A stretch of DNA of 64,000 nucleotides from Ocypus olens (lineage: Eukaryota; Arthropoda; Insecta; Coleoptera; Staphylinidae). Position 1 is the stretch's first letter, and every line of letters begins with the position of its first letter. Position numbers and translations under genes: made by a program. Positions 1 to 11,021 of this stretch are shown in pieces. The DNA is taken from NCBI GenBank assembly GCA_910593695.2, contig OU343050.1, forward strand, positions 49,461,225 through 49,525,224. The letters run 5' to 3'. The notes under the pieces were generated by a model. It searched no databases and was not told the origin of the DNA. It worked only from the letters and a program-made list of their open reading frames with translations.

Positions 1-1637
1 TTCTTAAAAATCATCGTAGACTATTGAATTTAACTTCATCTTCATCAGAAAGACGAGAGAAATTGATTGCCGTTAAAAAATTTCAGCTAACTTCAATACC
101 AAAAAAATTAGTCAGTCACCATGAGGATTTTAGAAAATTTACGAAAATAATTGATTTTTCAGACTTTGATCGGCCGTAGCGGCCAAACGAAAACTCCAAA
201 TTGAACGCGGTTTGCAAATCTGAGCTTCTCGTGCGTCAATTAGTCGGATTATACATTTTTATTTTTTGATGAAATCGTGAAAAAAAACATGACCTAACCC
301 CTTGGAAATTTTGTTAAAAAATGCAACTTTCTTAAAAATCATCGTAGACTATTGAATTTAACTTTATTTTCATCAGAAAGACGAGAGAAATTGATTGCCG
401 TTAAAAAATTTCAGCTAACTTCAATAGCAAAAAAATTAGTCAGTCACCATGAGGATTTTGGAAAATTTACGAAAATAATTGATTTTTCAGACTTTGATCG
501 GCCGTAGCGGCCAAACGAAAACTCCAAATTGAACGCGGTTTGCAAATCTGAGCTTCTCGTGCGTCAATTAGTCGGATTAGAGATTTTGAATTTTTGATAA
601 AATCGTGAAAAAAAACATGACCAAACCCCTTGGAAATTTTGTTAAAAAATGCAACATTCTTAAAAATCATCGTAGACTATTGAATTTAACTTCATTTTCA
701 TCAGAAAGACGAGAGAAATTGATTGCCGTTAAAAAATTTCAGCTAACTTCAATAGCAAAAAAATTAGTCAGTCACCATGAGGATTTTGGAAAATTTACGA
801 AAATAATTGATTTTTCAGACTTTGATCGGCCGTAGCGGCCAAACGAAAACTCCAAATTGAACGCGGTTTGCAAATCTGAGCTTCTCGTGCGTCAATTAGT
901 CGGATTATACATTTTTATTTTTTGATGAAATCGTGAAAAAAAACATGACCTAACCCCTTGGAAATTTTGTTAAAAAATGCAACTTTCTTAAAAATCATCG
1001 TAGACTATTGAATTTAACTTTATTTTCATCAGAAAGACGAGAGAAATTGATTGCCGTTAAAAAATTTCAGCTAACTTCAATAGCAAAAAAATTAGTCAGT
1101 CACCATGAGGATTTTGGAAAATTTACGAAAATAATTGATTTTTCAGACTTTGATCGGCCGTAGCGGCCAAACGAAAACTCCAAATTGAACGCGGTTTGCA
1201 AATCTGAGCTTCTCGTGCGTCAATTAGTCGGATTAGAGATTTTGAATTTTTGATGAAATCGTGAAAAAAAACATGACCAAACCCCTTGGAAATTTTGTTA
1301 AAAAATGCAACTTTCTTAAAAATCATCGTAGACTATTGAATTTAACTTTATTTTCATCAGAAAGACGAGAGAAATTGATTGCCGTTAAAAAATTTCAGCT
1401 AACTTCAATAGCAAAAAAATTAGTCAGTCACCATGAGGATTTTGGAAAATTTACGAAAATAATTGATTTTTCAGACTTTGATCGGCCGTAGCGGCCAAAC
1501 GAAAACTCCAAATTGAACGCGGTTTGCAAATCTGAGTTTCTCGTGCGTCAATTAGTCGGATTAGAGATTTTTATTTTTTGATGAAATCGTGAAAAAAAAA
1601 CATGACCAAACCCCTTGGAAATTTTGTTAAAAAATGG
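1..1637. repeat. 328-bp satellite array with dimeric higher-order structure
   Basis: Five head-to-tail monomers start at 1, 329, 657, 985 and 1313, exactly 328 bp apart. The array runs off the left edge and is cut on the right by a mobile element. Each monomer carries the inverted repeat GGCCGTAGCGGCC and the motif CTTCTCGTGCGTCAATTAG. Variants alternate: monomers 1 and 3 have TATACATTTTTATTTTTTG and GACCTAACC, while 2 and 4 have TAGAGATTTTGAATTTTTGA and GACCAAACC. The true unit is therefore a 656-bp dimer. Monomer 5 begins like type B and ends like type A. Short open frames repeat every 656 bp and are by-products of the repeat, not genes. Confidence 0.95.
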
Positions 1638-2410
1638 TGATGTGGCCATCATGTTACTTTCTCCGACTTGATGGTATTATTAATATTTACTCTTTCATGG
1701 TTTATTTTCAATTTAAATCATATTATAAATGTACATCGAGAGGATGACACTGACGTTTAAAACGTCAAAATTATAAAAGATGGAAAAATTAAACTTCAAA
1801 TTCAAAAACTCTATTTACTCAAAAACTAAAGGCATTTCGAAAAAAACTTATTCTTTAGAAATTGTTCATTTTGTAATTTTCTACAATTATTATTCACATA
1901 AATTTGCTGTAACCATTATCGTTTCATAATTATAAACCAAAAATTTTAAAAAAATTAATAAATTTTTTTCTCGAATAGCAATGATTTTATGAAAAATATT
2001 TTCAAGCAAAAGATATTAATTTCTTTGTTGTCTTTAATGTTTGTTTAAAAATTTTTGTGATATTTTTCATATTTAAGAAAATATTGGCAAAAAACAAAAA
2101 ACAGTTAAGGTAAACACCCACTTCCGGTGTACGAAATTTTACCAAAAGCTTTTCAGTTCTTCAGATTATCAAATAAGACGTATGTTCAAAGTTTCATATC
2201 AATTGCTCTGTTAGTTTTTGAGAAACAGCGCACACAGACAGACACACACACACACACACACAGACACACACACAGACACAAAAAAAAAATTCCAGAAATT
2301 ATTGAAATGGTATCTAGGGACCCCAAAACGGATATTTCCGCAAAAAAAATTTTTGAAAAAAAAATCACGATCACAATACTTTCTCGTACTTCGTAACGGA
2401 GAAAGTAAAA
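1634..2410 (+). mobile_element. CA-microsatellite non-autonomous element (HINE-like), copy 1
   Basis: This copy starts ATGGTGATGTGGCCATCATG and ends GGAGAAAGTAAAA. It has the subterminal inverted repeat ACTTTCTCCGAC / CGGAGAAAGT, a central (CA)n tract near 2240-2280 and a 3' hairpin (ACTTTCTC at 2378, GAGAAAGT at 2399). The same sequence recurs six more times in the window. It codes for nothing: apparent open frames are CA-repeat artefacts. It is inserted in monomer 5 of the satellite. The architecture matches Helentron-derived HINE/DINE-type elements; the assignment is inference. Confidence 0.85.
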
Positions 2411-2429
2411 ATACCATGAAAGTATAAAT

Positions 2430-2790
2430 TAAAAATTCAGGACTTTTTTAAGGACTCTTTTTTCAGGATTGATTTTTCAGGTCTTTTTGTCAGACCTTAT
2501 TTTCAGGATATTTTCATTTTCGTTTTTAAGAAGTCAAGGACCTATTTTGCAGGACTTTTCTTCAAGACTATATTTTCGGGACTCTTCTTTAACGATGTTT
2601 TTTCAGGACTTTTCTTTTCAGAATTTTTTTCGGGGTCTCTTTTTTAAAAACTTTTTGTTCAGGATCTTTTTTGAGACTTTTTTTGCAGGATTTTTCTATA
2701 AGGATTATTTTTCAGGAACCTTTTTCGCGACTTTTTAATACCTTTTTTAAGGTCCTTTCTTAGGCTTTTTGCAAGACTCTTTTTACTCAG
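2430..2790 (+). repeat. T-rich minisatellite (TTTTTTCAGGAC-like), block 1
   Basis: Degenerate short repeats of the form T(4-8)-CAGGAC/CAGGA/CAAGA-(C/T)T run in one orientation, with A almost absent from the plus strand. Each unit looks like a polypyrimidine tract followed by CAG|G, which is a 3' splice-site consensus. The open frames here are low-complexity F/S/L-rich strings and not genes. Confidence 0.8.
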
Positions 2791-3170
2791 TGAGTACTTT
2801 TAAAGCGAAATGCCGGAAAGCTATTGAGAGCAACAATAATACCTTTACGCCAAGGTTATAAATTATTTTGTTCATGAAAATGTTATAATGTGCGCATTAT
2901 TTAATTGTATGAGCAGCATTAATGGGGTACATTTAACACTCATTTCATTAAACACGCAAACACATTTGCGTGTTTAATAAGGTTATTAAACACGCTAATT
3001 CGCGCTTTTATTCACAGAACGCGATTTATGATAATATTTTGTTTACCCTGTTTAATACTGATTTTAACTTTGATTTTTAATTTTTTTCAATTGTAATTGT
3101 AATTACAACTTTAATTTTGATTTTAATTTTAATTTTCATAGTAATTGTAATTTTAAATTTAATTTTGAAC
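2791..3170. other. AT-rich stretch with a perfect hairpin
   Basis: This holds a 14-bp perfect palindrome at 2948-2977 (ATTAAACACGCAAA / TTTGCGTGTTTAAT, 4-nt loop). A third half-copy (TTATTAAACACG) follows immediately. Near 3080-3170 there is an A/T-rich run of repeated AATTTTAATTTTAA. No gene is seen. Confidence 0.6.
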
Positions 3171-3305
3171 AAAGTATAGTGTACAACTCGCATATAATGG
3201 CTATTAATCACGAGAACGATGTTTGCGGAACGAGCCGTAGGCGAGTGGAGCAAATCGTTCGAGTCATTAATCGTCATTATATGCTCGTTGTACAATATAC
3301 TATTG
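3171..3305. mobile_element. Small palindromic MITE
   Basis: Arms of about 49 bp (3172-3220 and 3254-3304) fold back on each other: GTACAACTCGCATATAATGG versus GTACAACGAGCATATAATGA, both leading to GAACGAT. The ~34-nt loop is GC-richer (GGAACGAGCCGTAGGCGAG). It interrupts the T-rich minisatellite. The superfamily cannot be assigned. Confidence 0.75.
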
Positions 3306-3384
3306 TACATTTTTGTATTGTTTTGATTGCATATTTTAATTGTTATGTTATTGTACTGTACTGGCCATCCGTAATAAATGACTA

Positions 3385-4664
3385 TGATTTTTGGAATTTT
3401 TCCAAAACTCTTGTTTTTCAGAACTTTTTTTAAGATTTTCAGGACACTTTTTTAACGACGTTTTTTGAGGACTTTTTTTGCAGAATAATTTTCCAGAACT
3501 CTTTTATCAAGACCTTATTTTAAAAAGTTTTTGTTTGGGGCCTTTTTGGGACTTTTTTTTCAGGATTTTACTCTGGATTATTTTTCTGGAAATTTTATAA
3601 TGCCTTTTTTAATGCTTTTTCAAGACCTTTTTGGGATTTTTTTGTTGGAAAATGTTTTCAAAACTTTTGTTCACAATTTTTTTTGAGGCCTTTTTTCCCG
3701 ACGTTTTTTCAGAACCTATCTTTTTCGATTTTTTTTTCAGGACCCTTTTTTCAAGACTATTCTGAAAGTATTATCTTCAGAACCTTTTTTCGGGCCTTTT
3801 TTATCAGGGTTATTTTTTCCAGACTTTCTTAATAATAATAATAATAATTCATTTAATGTTATCAACATACAAAATGTTTTTAAGTCACAGAATTACATAC
3901 ATGTAAATAAATAAAATAAAATATAGGATCACAGATTAAAATGCCTTTTATCAGGTCTCTTCTAAGTCTTTTTTCAGGACTATTTTCTGGAATTTTCCCG
4001 CGTCTTTTTAGCACCTTCTTAGTGACTCTTTGCAGGACTTTTTCAAAAAATTCTTTCGGAACTTTATTTTTCAGGACTCTTTTTTAGGACTTTTTTCGGG
4101 ACTATTTCACAGGCTTTATTCGGGACTTTTTAAGGTCTTTATTCTGACTTTTTGTAGGCTTTTTCAGTACTTTTCTTCTGGGCTTTTATCAGGACCTTAT
4201 TTTCAGGAATTTTTCAAGGCGTCTTTTAGGATTTTTATCAGGATTATTTTTTCAAGACTTTTTTAATGTCTTTTATCAGGTCTTTTCTAAGGCTTTTTTC
4301 ATGACTTATGTTAGGACTGTTTTCTCGACTTTTTCGGGTCTCTTTTAGGACCTTTGTAAGCACTCTTTGCAAGACTTTTTTGTAGATTTGTTCAGTACTT
4401 TTCTTCTGGCCTTTTTATCAGGACTTTTTCTAGGACCTTTTTTTCAGGAATTTTTCAAGACGTCTTTTAGGATTTTTTATCAGGATTATTGTTTCAAGAC
4501 TTTTTTATGTCTTTTATCACGTCTTTTCTAAGGCTTTTTTCATGACTTCTATTAGGACTATTCTTTCGCTTTTTAGGACCTTCGTAAGGACTCTCTGTAG
4601 GACATTTTTGGGCCTTTTTTACTGGACTATTTTACAGGATTTTTTTCAGAACTTATCTATTTTC
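3385..4664 (+). repeat. T-rich minisatellite, block 2, with inserted LINE tail
   Basis: Continuation of the TTTTCAGGAC-type minisatellite. A longer unit recurs at 4170-4310 and 4390-4540 (TTTCAGGAATTTTTCAAG, CGTCTTTTAGGATTTTTATC, TCAAGACTTTTT), giving a ~245-bp second-order period. Positions 3830-3935 are a separate insert, a (TAA)n run plus ~90 bp that resembles a LINE 3' tail on the minus strand. Open frames are low complexity. Confidence 0.75.
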
Positions 4665-4945
4665 AAGGTTTGGAAAGGGATATTAGTGTAAATTCAAATC
4701 GTTTTTGGAAACATGTCAATACTTGCCGCAAAGCCAATTGCTTACCGGAGCATTTGTTTTTGAATAGTGAAGCTGGATATAATTTGGATGAATGTGTAAA
4801 TTTGTTCGCATCACATTTTTCGACCATCTATAATAATACGAATAATATTGCTCACAATAATTTTTCTTACTTTTTATTACGAATCGGAGGTTTTACCGTT
4901 GAGCCAAAAGCCCGATGTACTTTCGTTAACGCAAAAGGTATATAA
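4665..4945 (+). pseudogene. LINE ORF2 fragment, endonuclease-RT linker
   Basis: About 91 codons read NSNRFWKHVNTCRKANCLPE, then CVNLFASHFSTIYNN. This is the pattern FWK-x-V-x(5)-R/K-x(4)-LP and LFA-x-HF-x-x-IY that lies between the endonuclease and reverse transcriptase domains of Jockey/CR1-type non-LTR retrotransposons. Both flanks are unrelated: T-rich minisatellite on the left and AT-rich DNA on the right. It is therefore a short isolated fragment that cannot be active. The first codon is not a real start. The clade is inferred from memory of motifs. Confidence 0.6.
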
Positions 4946-5240
4946 ACATATGAATAATTAATAAATTAAAAAACATTTTTTCTCGTAAACGGCTGAATAG
5001 TGCGCCCTATTACTTGCCCCTGTTAGTATTAGTATTTTATTCAATGTAATCAAAATACATATATAAATATCCTAATATCCTACACAGTATTACATATCAC
5101 AAAAACAATTAAAAATTAATTTAGCACTATATTGACAAATACACTTAACAAGATTCTACACACAATATTACACTCCCAGTCATGACCTACACGTGTGCCA
5201 AAGATGGATCAAATCGGTGAGTCACACATCTGATCCTCCC
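4946..5240. other. AT-rich stretch, possible LINE 3' tail
   Basis: From 5020 to 5165 the sequence (TTAGTATTAGTATTTTATTC onward) resembles the reverse complement of a (TAA)n-tailed LINE 3' UTR. No coding signal was found. Confidence 0.3.
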
Positions 5241-5450
5241 CTTGTTAGTAAGACTTAATTTTGCAGAGTTATGAAAAGGTTGAATATTCATATATTCAGA
5301 CTATATTTCTTTTTATTGAATTTATTGAATGCTTCTGCAACAAGTGAGTATTTTTAATTTTCAACACATAACATCGGTTTAAGGGCTTTGTTTTGTATAC
5401 AAGAACTAATTACAAATATTTAATGCATTTGCAACAAGTGAGGATTTTAA
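5240..5450 (+). repeat. Dispersed A-B repeat of the hammerhead-associated family
   Basis: Contains AGACTTAATTTTGCAGAGTT, AGGTTGAATATTCATATATT and TTTATTGAATTTATTGAATG, followed by CTGCAACAAGTGAG. The same two blocks (A: GTTGAATATTCATATATTCA; B: TGCTTTCTGCAACAAGTAAG) recur near 13.6, 14.1, 22.4, 33.2, 35.8, 36.7, 47.2, 50.5 and 52.7 kb. Here A is directly followed by B. Confidence 0.75.
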
Positions 5451-6840
5451 TCCATTTTTGTATTTTTACATTTTATGGAAAAAACTGTTAATGGGAAAAA
5501 ATTCATTTTCTATTTTTTTTTTCTAAAAGACAGAAACCGTATACCCAATGTAATATTAAACTTAAACCAGTTATTTTATTTGGTCGTCCATGTTAGTCAT
5601 GTCATGTCATGTCATAAGGCTATCTCTGAAATTTAATAAAATGGTGAAATCTGAATTACGAAACAAATACCAGATGACCCCTTTCTGCAGTTAACCATGA
5701 TTCATCATCAGCATAAATTTCATAAATTATTCATTAACGTAAAGATCATATTGATCCAAAAAATTATAAGTATTTTCTCAAATAGATTTTAGAATAAATC
5801 TAGAAGAATAGGACAGTCAATAAATATTCCTTGTCAAAAAATGAATGAAACACATTCAGACCGTGTATCCCACGTTGCATCACACTCCTATGCACGATTA
5901 AACGCAATGAAAACGCACAATTTAATTAATTTTCTCATTGCATAAGTCGCCTTGTTTGTCGTCTAGCTATAATTTGCAAGTGTAAAACGCACCGAAACCC
6001 ATATACGGATAAATACCAATCAATAATGATTTATCTGAACAGTTAATGTGTGTTATAATTACCAACGTGCGTCCACGAAACCCACACGGAAGTCGAAATC
6101 TAAATCATTATTCAAATTGGATGTAATTAATGGCCTAAGGTGACTGTTGTACAAATTTTATGTATTGTATTGATTATAATCATAATTAATGCTCTAATTA
6201 GTGTAAATATTGCATCAGTACGAAATAGCTATTTGTCTATAAAAAGCGCAAATTTCTCGAAAACGAGAATTGGACGCTCAAATTTTATTCTACAATTGCA
6301 AAAATTGATAAAGCCGTAACCACGAGAGCTGTCCTATGATTCATTTTGTTTTGTTTTCATGTATGGTTCAAATTTTCACAAGTATGTGAATATCTTGTTT
6401 TGTGACTCTGTTGCACCGCTAGTGACAAATGTAGCAAGCGTTTTTTGTCAATTAAATATTTAAATTTTAAACAATCATTCCATTTGGTGGTAAATTTGCT
6501 ATTGCTATGATTGCTTTAATTAGAGATAAAAATTGTATGATTTAAAGTATACTAGATTAAGAAAATAACTCCGCTATGTTATTAAAGACAAAAAATTGAA
6601 CGTAATAACAGTAATTAGAAGACATTTCCTCCCTTCGCCTGACTCGACCATAATAATGACCATAAATCAGTTTCTACGTTTACCATTAAATAAGTGTAAT
6701 ATACACTTTTCAACCAAATCCAATTAATCTTGCGGCTAACATGCTTGTACCTGAAACCAATGACAATTTTTTTTAATTCATGAGTAGCGTACACAAGAAT
6801 TAATTATCACTCATGAATAATGATTATAAGTAGACGGATT
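5451..6840. other. Unique AT-rich stretch, no gene seen
   Basis: No supported open frame. Non-repetitive, with many TAATTA/ATTAAT sites. A TATA-like CTATAAAAAGCG lies at 6238 but no transcript or start context can be shown. Confidence 0.4.
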
Positions 6841-7051
6841 TAATCTTCTTATCTTTAAAGTCATTTAAGGCAGCACCTGTTGCTGCTACTAGTTTTTTTT
6901 TGGGAGGCGGGGGGACAACACTGATTGAGATAACTTGTGTTGCGTGACGCGATACCAAAAAAGGTATATAGGTTGCATTCGGAAAACCAGACGAGTAGGT
7001 GTATATCGGGGTAATTAATTTGTCATAATATGATTTATTGTTGTGATTAAA
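6841..7051 (+). promoter_or_regulatory. Candidate core promoter upstream of a short open frame
   Basis: A G-rich block (GGGAGGCGGGGGGAC at about 6901) and a TATA-like GGTATATAG (6964) precede the open frame at 7052. This rests only on spacing and composition. Confidence 0.2.
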
Positions 7052-7153
7052 ATGTTTAAATATTTAAATGCGCGTAATGTGCTGGTGATTGAAATGGTAG
7101 ATAAAAGTCGAGTTTCTCGTGTTGAAGCGTTTGAGATATCCGAAATCTTACAG
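7052..7153 (+). CDS. Putative first coding exon, unknown protein
   Basis: An ATG at 7052 opens 34 codons beginning MFKYLNARNVLVIEMVDKSR and ending in CAG|GTATCA at 7153/7154, which is a fair splice donor in phase 0. Unspliced, the frame runs to a stop at 7220-7222 (56 codons). The segment has more CpG and more balanced codons than its surroundings. No domain is recognised, no partner exon was found downstream, and it could be chance. Confidence 0.25.
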
Positions 7154-7222
7154 GTATCATCGAATTATGGAAATTTGGAAAATTTTAATTGGTTTATACA
7201 TTTAGTGTTCTTCGTTTAATTT

Positions 7223-7430
7223 AAAATGATTCTGAAATTATGTCTTAACTATATGACCTAAGGTCGAAACTAGTCGGCAGTGAAACAAAACCAAGTGTTT
7301 TAATTAATCAAATGTCTTAACTAACACAGTTATTAATGAATCTTCAAAATCAATTAGAATTATGATCCCCGTTTAATTACTTTTTATTATTATTATTCTA
7401 AAGCAGTAACCCAGTGGTGCAAGGGTATAC
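7223..7430. other. Short AT-rich spacer
   Basis: No gene or recognisable repeat apart from a short (TTA)n run at 7381-7396. Confidence 0.4.
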
Positions 7431-8836
7431 AGGGTGTCCTACCGAATCCGCACATCAAAAGTATATGGACTTCTAATTAATGTTTTGTACTGAGATTTTC
7501 ACCATTTATGCTCTTTTCAGTGAAAATATTTTCAAGAGTTTTCCGGTTATACCGAAAGCCAACACCAACTTCTTTATTTTAAATGGAATGCTATATTATA
7601 ACAAATATGAATTCCACCTAAAATTATGTGAAAAAAATCTTTTTTTACAGATGGGAGAGAAAGTAGATTTCTCAGCCCTCGAAATCTCTCCCTAGGGAGA
7701 GAAATGAACATGCGAGGTTCTATTATTTATTTTAACTGTCTGATAGATTTTTTTTTAAGGTTGGTTTTTAGAAAGAAACTTTTTATTCTTAAAATATCTC
7801 GTTTGTGAAAAAATAGTATATTTCGGGAAAGAATGCTAAATCACGCATTTCTCTCCCTTGGTATATAAACTACTATTAGTAACATAACCTCCAAATTTAA
7901 GCATTTTTGAGACATTTTTTTAATTGAGTGTTTCTTCATAATTCACTTTAAAATACAAAAAAAAATCGAAGGGCTGTAATGTTGGTTATAAAGAGCCAAT
8001 ACCGGAAGGTATTTTTAAAATTTCATACCACATTTAGTCAATTTTAAACTATCCAATTTCTTTTTACTTTCTCCGTTACAAAGTATTGTGATCGTGATTT
8101 TTTTTTCAAAAAATTTTTTTGCGGAAATATCTAAATACCTAGATGCAATTTCAACAATTTCTGGAAAAAAAATTGTGTCTGTGTGTGTGCCTGTCTGTGT
8201 GTGTGTCTGTCCGTGTGCGTTGTATCTTAAAACCGAATAGAGCAATTGATATGAAAGTTTGAGCATAAGTTTTATTTGATAATCCGAAGAACTGAAAAGC
8301 TTTTGGTAAAATTTCGTACACCGGAAGTGGGTGTTTACCTTAACTGTTTTTTGTTTTTTGCCAATATTTTCTTGAATATGAAAAATATCACAAAAACATT
8401 TAAACAAACATTGAAGACAACAATGAAATGAACATCTTTTGCTTAAAAATATTTTTCATAAAATCATTGAGAAAATAATTTTTTATTTTTTTATTTTTGG
8501 TTCATAATTATGAAACGATAATAGTTATAGCAAATTTGTGTTAATAATAATTGTAGAGAATTCCAAAATGAACAACTTGCAAAGAATACTATTTTTTCGA
8601 AATCTCTTTAGTTTTTGAGTAACTGAGTTTTCTTATTTGAAGTATAATTTTCCATTTTTCATAATTTTGACGTTTTAAGCGTCAGTTTCATCCGAGTCTA
8701 CGAAATGTTCTATGTACATTTAAAATATGATTTCAATTGAAAATAAACCATCAAAGTGTAAATATAAATGATACCATCAAGTCGGAGAAAGTAACATGAT
8801 GGCCACATCACCATTTTTTTTTTATGGAACAGCCTG
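7431..8836. mobile_element. TA-type MITE split by a CA-microsatellite element
   Basis: The left end TATACAGGGTGTCC (7429) and the right end GGAACAGCCTGCATA (8824) are imperfect inverted repeats (CAGGGTGTCC versus CAGGCTGTTCC). The interior holds the perfect 16-bp palindrome CTCTCCCTAGGGAGAG near 7685-7700. The HINE-like element at 8062-8814 sits inside, leaving ~650 bp of original element. A 71-codon frame at 7480-7695 has no recognisable content. A stretch like 7840-7880 recurs at 46224-46270. Confidence 0.4.
8062..8814 (-). mobile_element. CA-microsatellite element (HINE-like), copy 2
   Basis: Full-length copy in minus orientation. The 3' hairpin end (ACTTTCTCCGTTACAAAG) is at 8066, the (TG)n tract near 8175-8215, and the 5' end (CATGATGGCCACATCACCAT) finishes at 8814. 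The internal blocks CCGGAAGTGGGTGTTTACC and CTGAAAAGCTTTTGGTAAA are shared with the other copies. No real coding content. Confidence 0.85.
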
Positions 8837-9004
8837 CATATTTCTACATATTCCGATGCAAAATTCAAATCTGCATTGACCTATAATAGCATTCCCTATA
8901 CCTATTTTCTTTGGTTTTCAAGATATTAACATGTTTGTCAAAATAACGTCAAAATATAATCCTCACAAAACACTTTTTTCACATTTTCAAAGCTCAAAGA
9001 TTTA

Positions 9005-9230
9005 AAATTGTGATTTTGATTTTTGAAATTGCACAACTATCGAGCATGTTGTTAGATTTGAATGATTAAAACGTCAAAATATGGAATATTTAGTGTTATT
9101 TTAAAGCAGGTTACGAAATTCTCTCGTAGAATTAACATAATGCAGAAAAGTTCTTGAACTCGTGATTTTGATTTTTGAAACTGCACAACTGCCGAACGCG
9201 CTGTTCGATTTCGACAAAATTTTGAAAGCA
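9005..9230 (+). repeat. 152-bp-spaced direct repeat
   Basis: TGATTTTGATTTTTGAAATT followed by GCACAACT at 9011 is repeated at 9163 (TTTTTGAAACTGCACAACT). Identity is roughly 80% over ~60 bp. The second copy is richer in CpG. Confidence 0.6.
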
Positions 9231-11020
9231 TTCGAAAAATACTTAGTTACTTGTCTGTTCCATTTATATAATTTCACACAAAATACTAGAAATAAACTAA
9301 TTGTAAATAGAAATACGAAGAAAATATGTGGCACTGGCTTTTAAACGATAGTGATCACTTTTTGTTTTCATTGTTATTCATGGCATACTTGGAAATTTTA
9401 TAATAAATTCTACGTAACATTAATAAACATTTTTTTTGTCGTATATATCACTTTAACATTTTAGGTATCATTGGACTGGGGAAAAATTCTATACCAGGCA
9501 GGAAAATTCAAAAATGTATGTAGCCCAAGCAATAGTGGGATAAAACAGTCTTTTCCTGGAAAAAATACAGGAGTTTTGAAAATGAGCAATTTTACATAGT
9601 TTATTGATCCGACCAATACACAAGATTTTCGACCTTGGCAACCTGCCGCTGACTTCGCTATATTGCAAAATTGCGACCAAAATCCAGATTTGAACAATAT
9701 CTCTTTTCCAAAATGTCCTAGACAAAAATATTTATATTTTAAAGTCAATACCAACTCTTGAATTAAAAAAAAACTTCATAATTATTTATTAGTGCGATAC
9801 ATAAATATATGTTTACACAGGTCAAATACAAGAGATAAAAAATAATAAAATTATCATAATATAAAATAAAATGCTACATTGCAAATTAACCCATATAGCA
9901 AAGAATTTGGTGACAAATGAGATACATCATTAGTTTTGGGAGGTCAAAAGCTACTCAAAACCGAGATGAAAAATCCAGGTCCGTATTTAAAGAAATGAAG
10001 TTGGGTATCTTTAACCCATTTTTTCCCACTGTTCCATTAGTGGAACATCTATATTTTCGAAAAATTGCACATGCACCAGCGTACTGCGTCGTTTGTTTAT
10101 GATAAATTTATGATTGGTAAGACCACTGTGCACTAAAGGAAAACGCATGATTGCCGTTTGAATTTTTTGTGTTAAAAAACTGCACAGAAAATTTGAAAAA
10201 AAAATCGTTGAGCAAAAACGGGTTAACGGCATATTTAAAAAATAAAATTATTTACCAAAAGAGCTTAATAAAAATACTCTTTGTTTTTAAAAATAACTAG
10301 TAATTAAACCGTAAAAAAATAAAAAGTAAAATTGTTTTTTTTTATTCGCTGCAAATATCTCCAGAAGTTGTCGAAATATTTTAAATCTGTAACAAATGAT
10401 TCAACATTAATAGCACAACTCTGCCTCTATTTAACTAACTCTTTATATCGTTACCGAGATAACAATGCTAATACATCGAATCTGTAACGCCCATTATTAT
10501 TATTACTTTGAAGCCAAAAGCATTAATAATAGTAATTCAAATACCAATAAATTAACCCGGTTACGTAACATTAATGAAATCATATACACGATAAATATTT
10601 CACCATTGAATTATTTCGGAAGCCAAACCTATTAATTTCAATCAGTTTAGTCCGATCCCATAAATAATCGTTATTAATGATAGTGATCTCAACATTTATA
10701 ACAAATTTGCGTAAGGATATACCCAGCTCTACAGCAAACATCAATTAACTAGACCTGATTTTATCTGCTTTGTGCGTTCCAAATAAGTAATGTCTAAATG
10801 AATTGCCCAACTGTGCGAATATATACTGAAAGAAAAAAAAAATGAAACACGACCATTTTCAAACCGCCGTATTTTCAATCGATTTTGTAGAATCTTTGAG
10901 TGCGAAAAACTTTGAAGTTTCTTCTTTAAAGTCATGCATGCGAAATTAAGCGTAACCCCTTCCGCCCCCCTCTAGCGCTCTGTAAAAAAAAGTTTTTTCT
11001 GGAAAAACACGACCAGTTCG
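9231..11020. other. AT-rich stretch without a recognised gene
   Basis: Contains a 97-codon open frame on the minus strand (9461-9754) with Cys and aromatic residues but no motif I recognise, overlapped by another open frame. A short plus-strand frame (9917-10102) is equally anonymous. The part from 10380 to 10740 is non-repetitive with many TTAAT/ATTAAC sites. Nothing can be named. Confidence 0.35.
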
Positions 11021-11021
11021 G

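Noticed and set aside
467..1491. Repeated 67- and 76-codon open frames
   Set aside because: They recur every 656 bp with the satellite dimer and have no independent coding signal.
2469..4266. Phe-rich open frames in the T-rich region
   Set aside because: Low-complexity translation of the minisatellite; no coding features.
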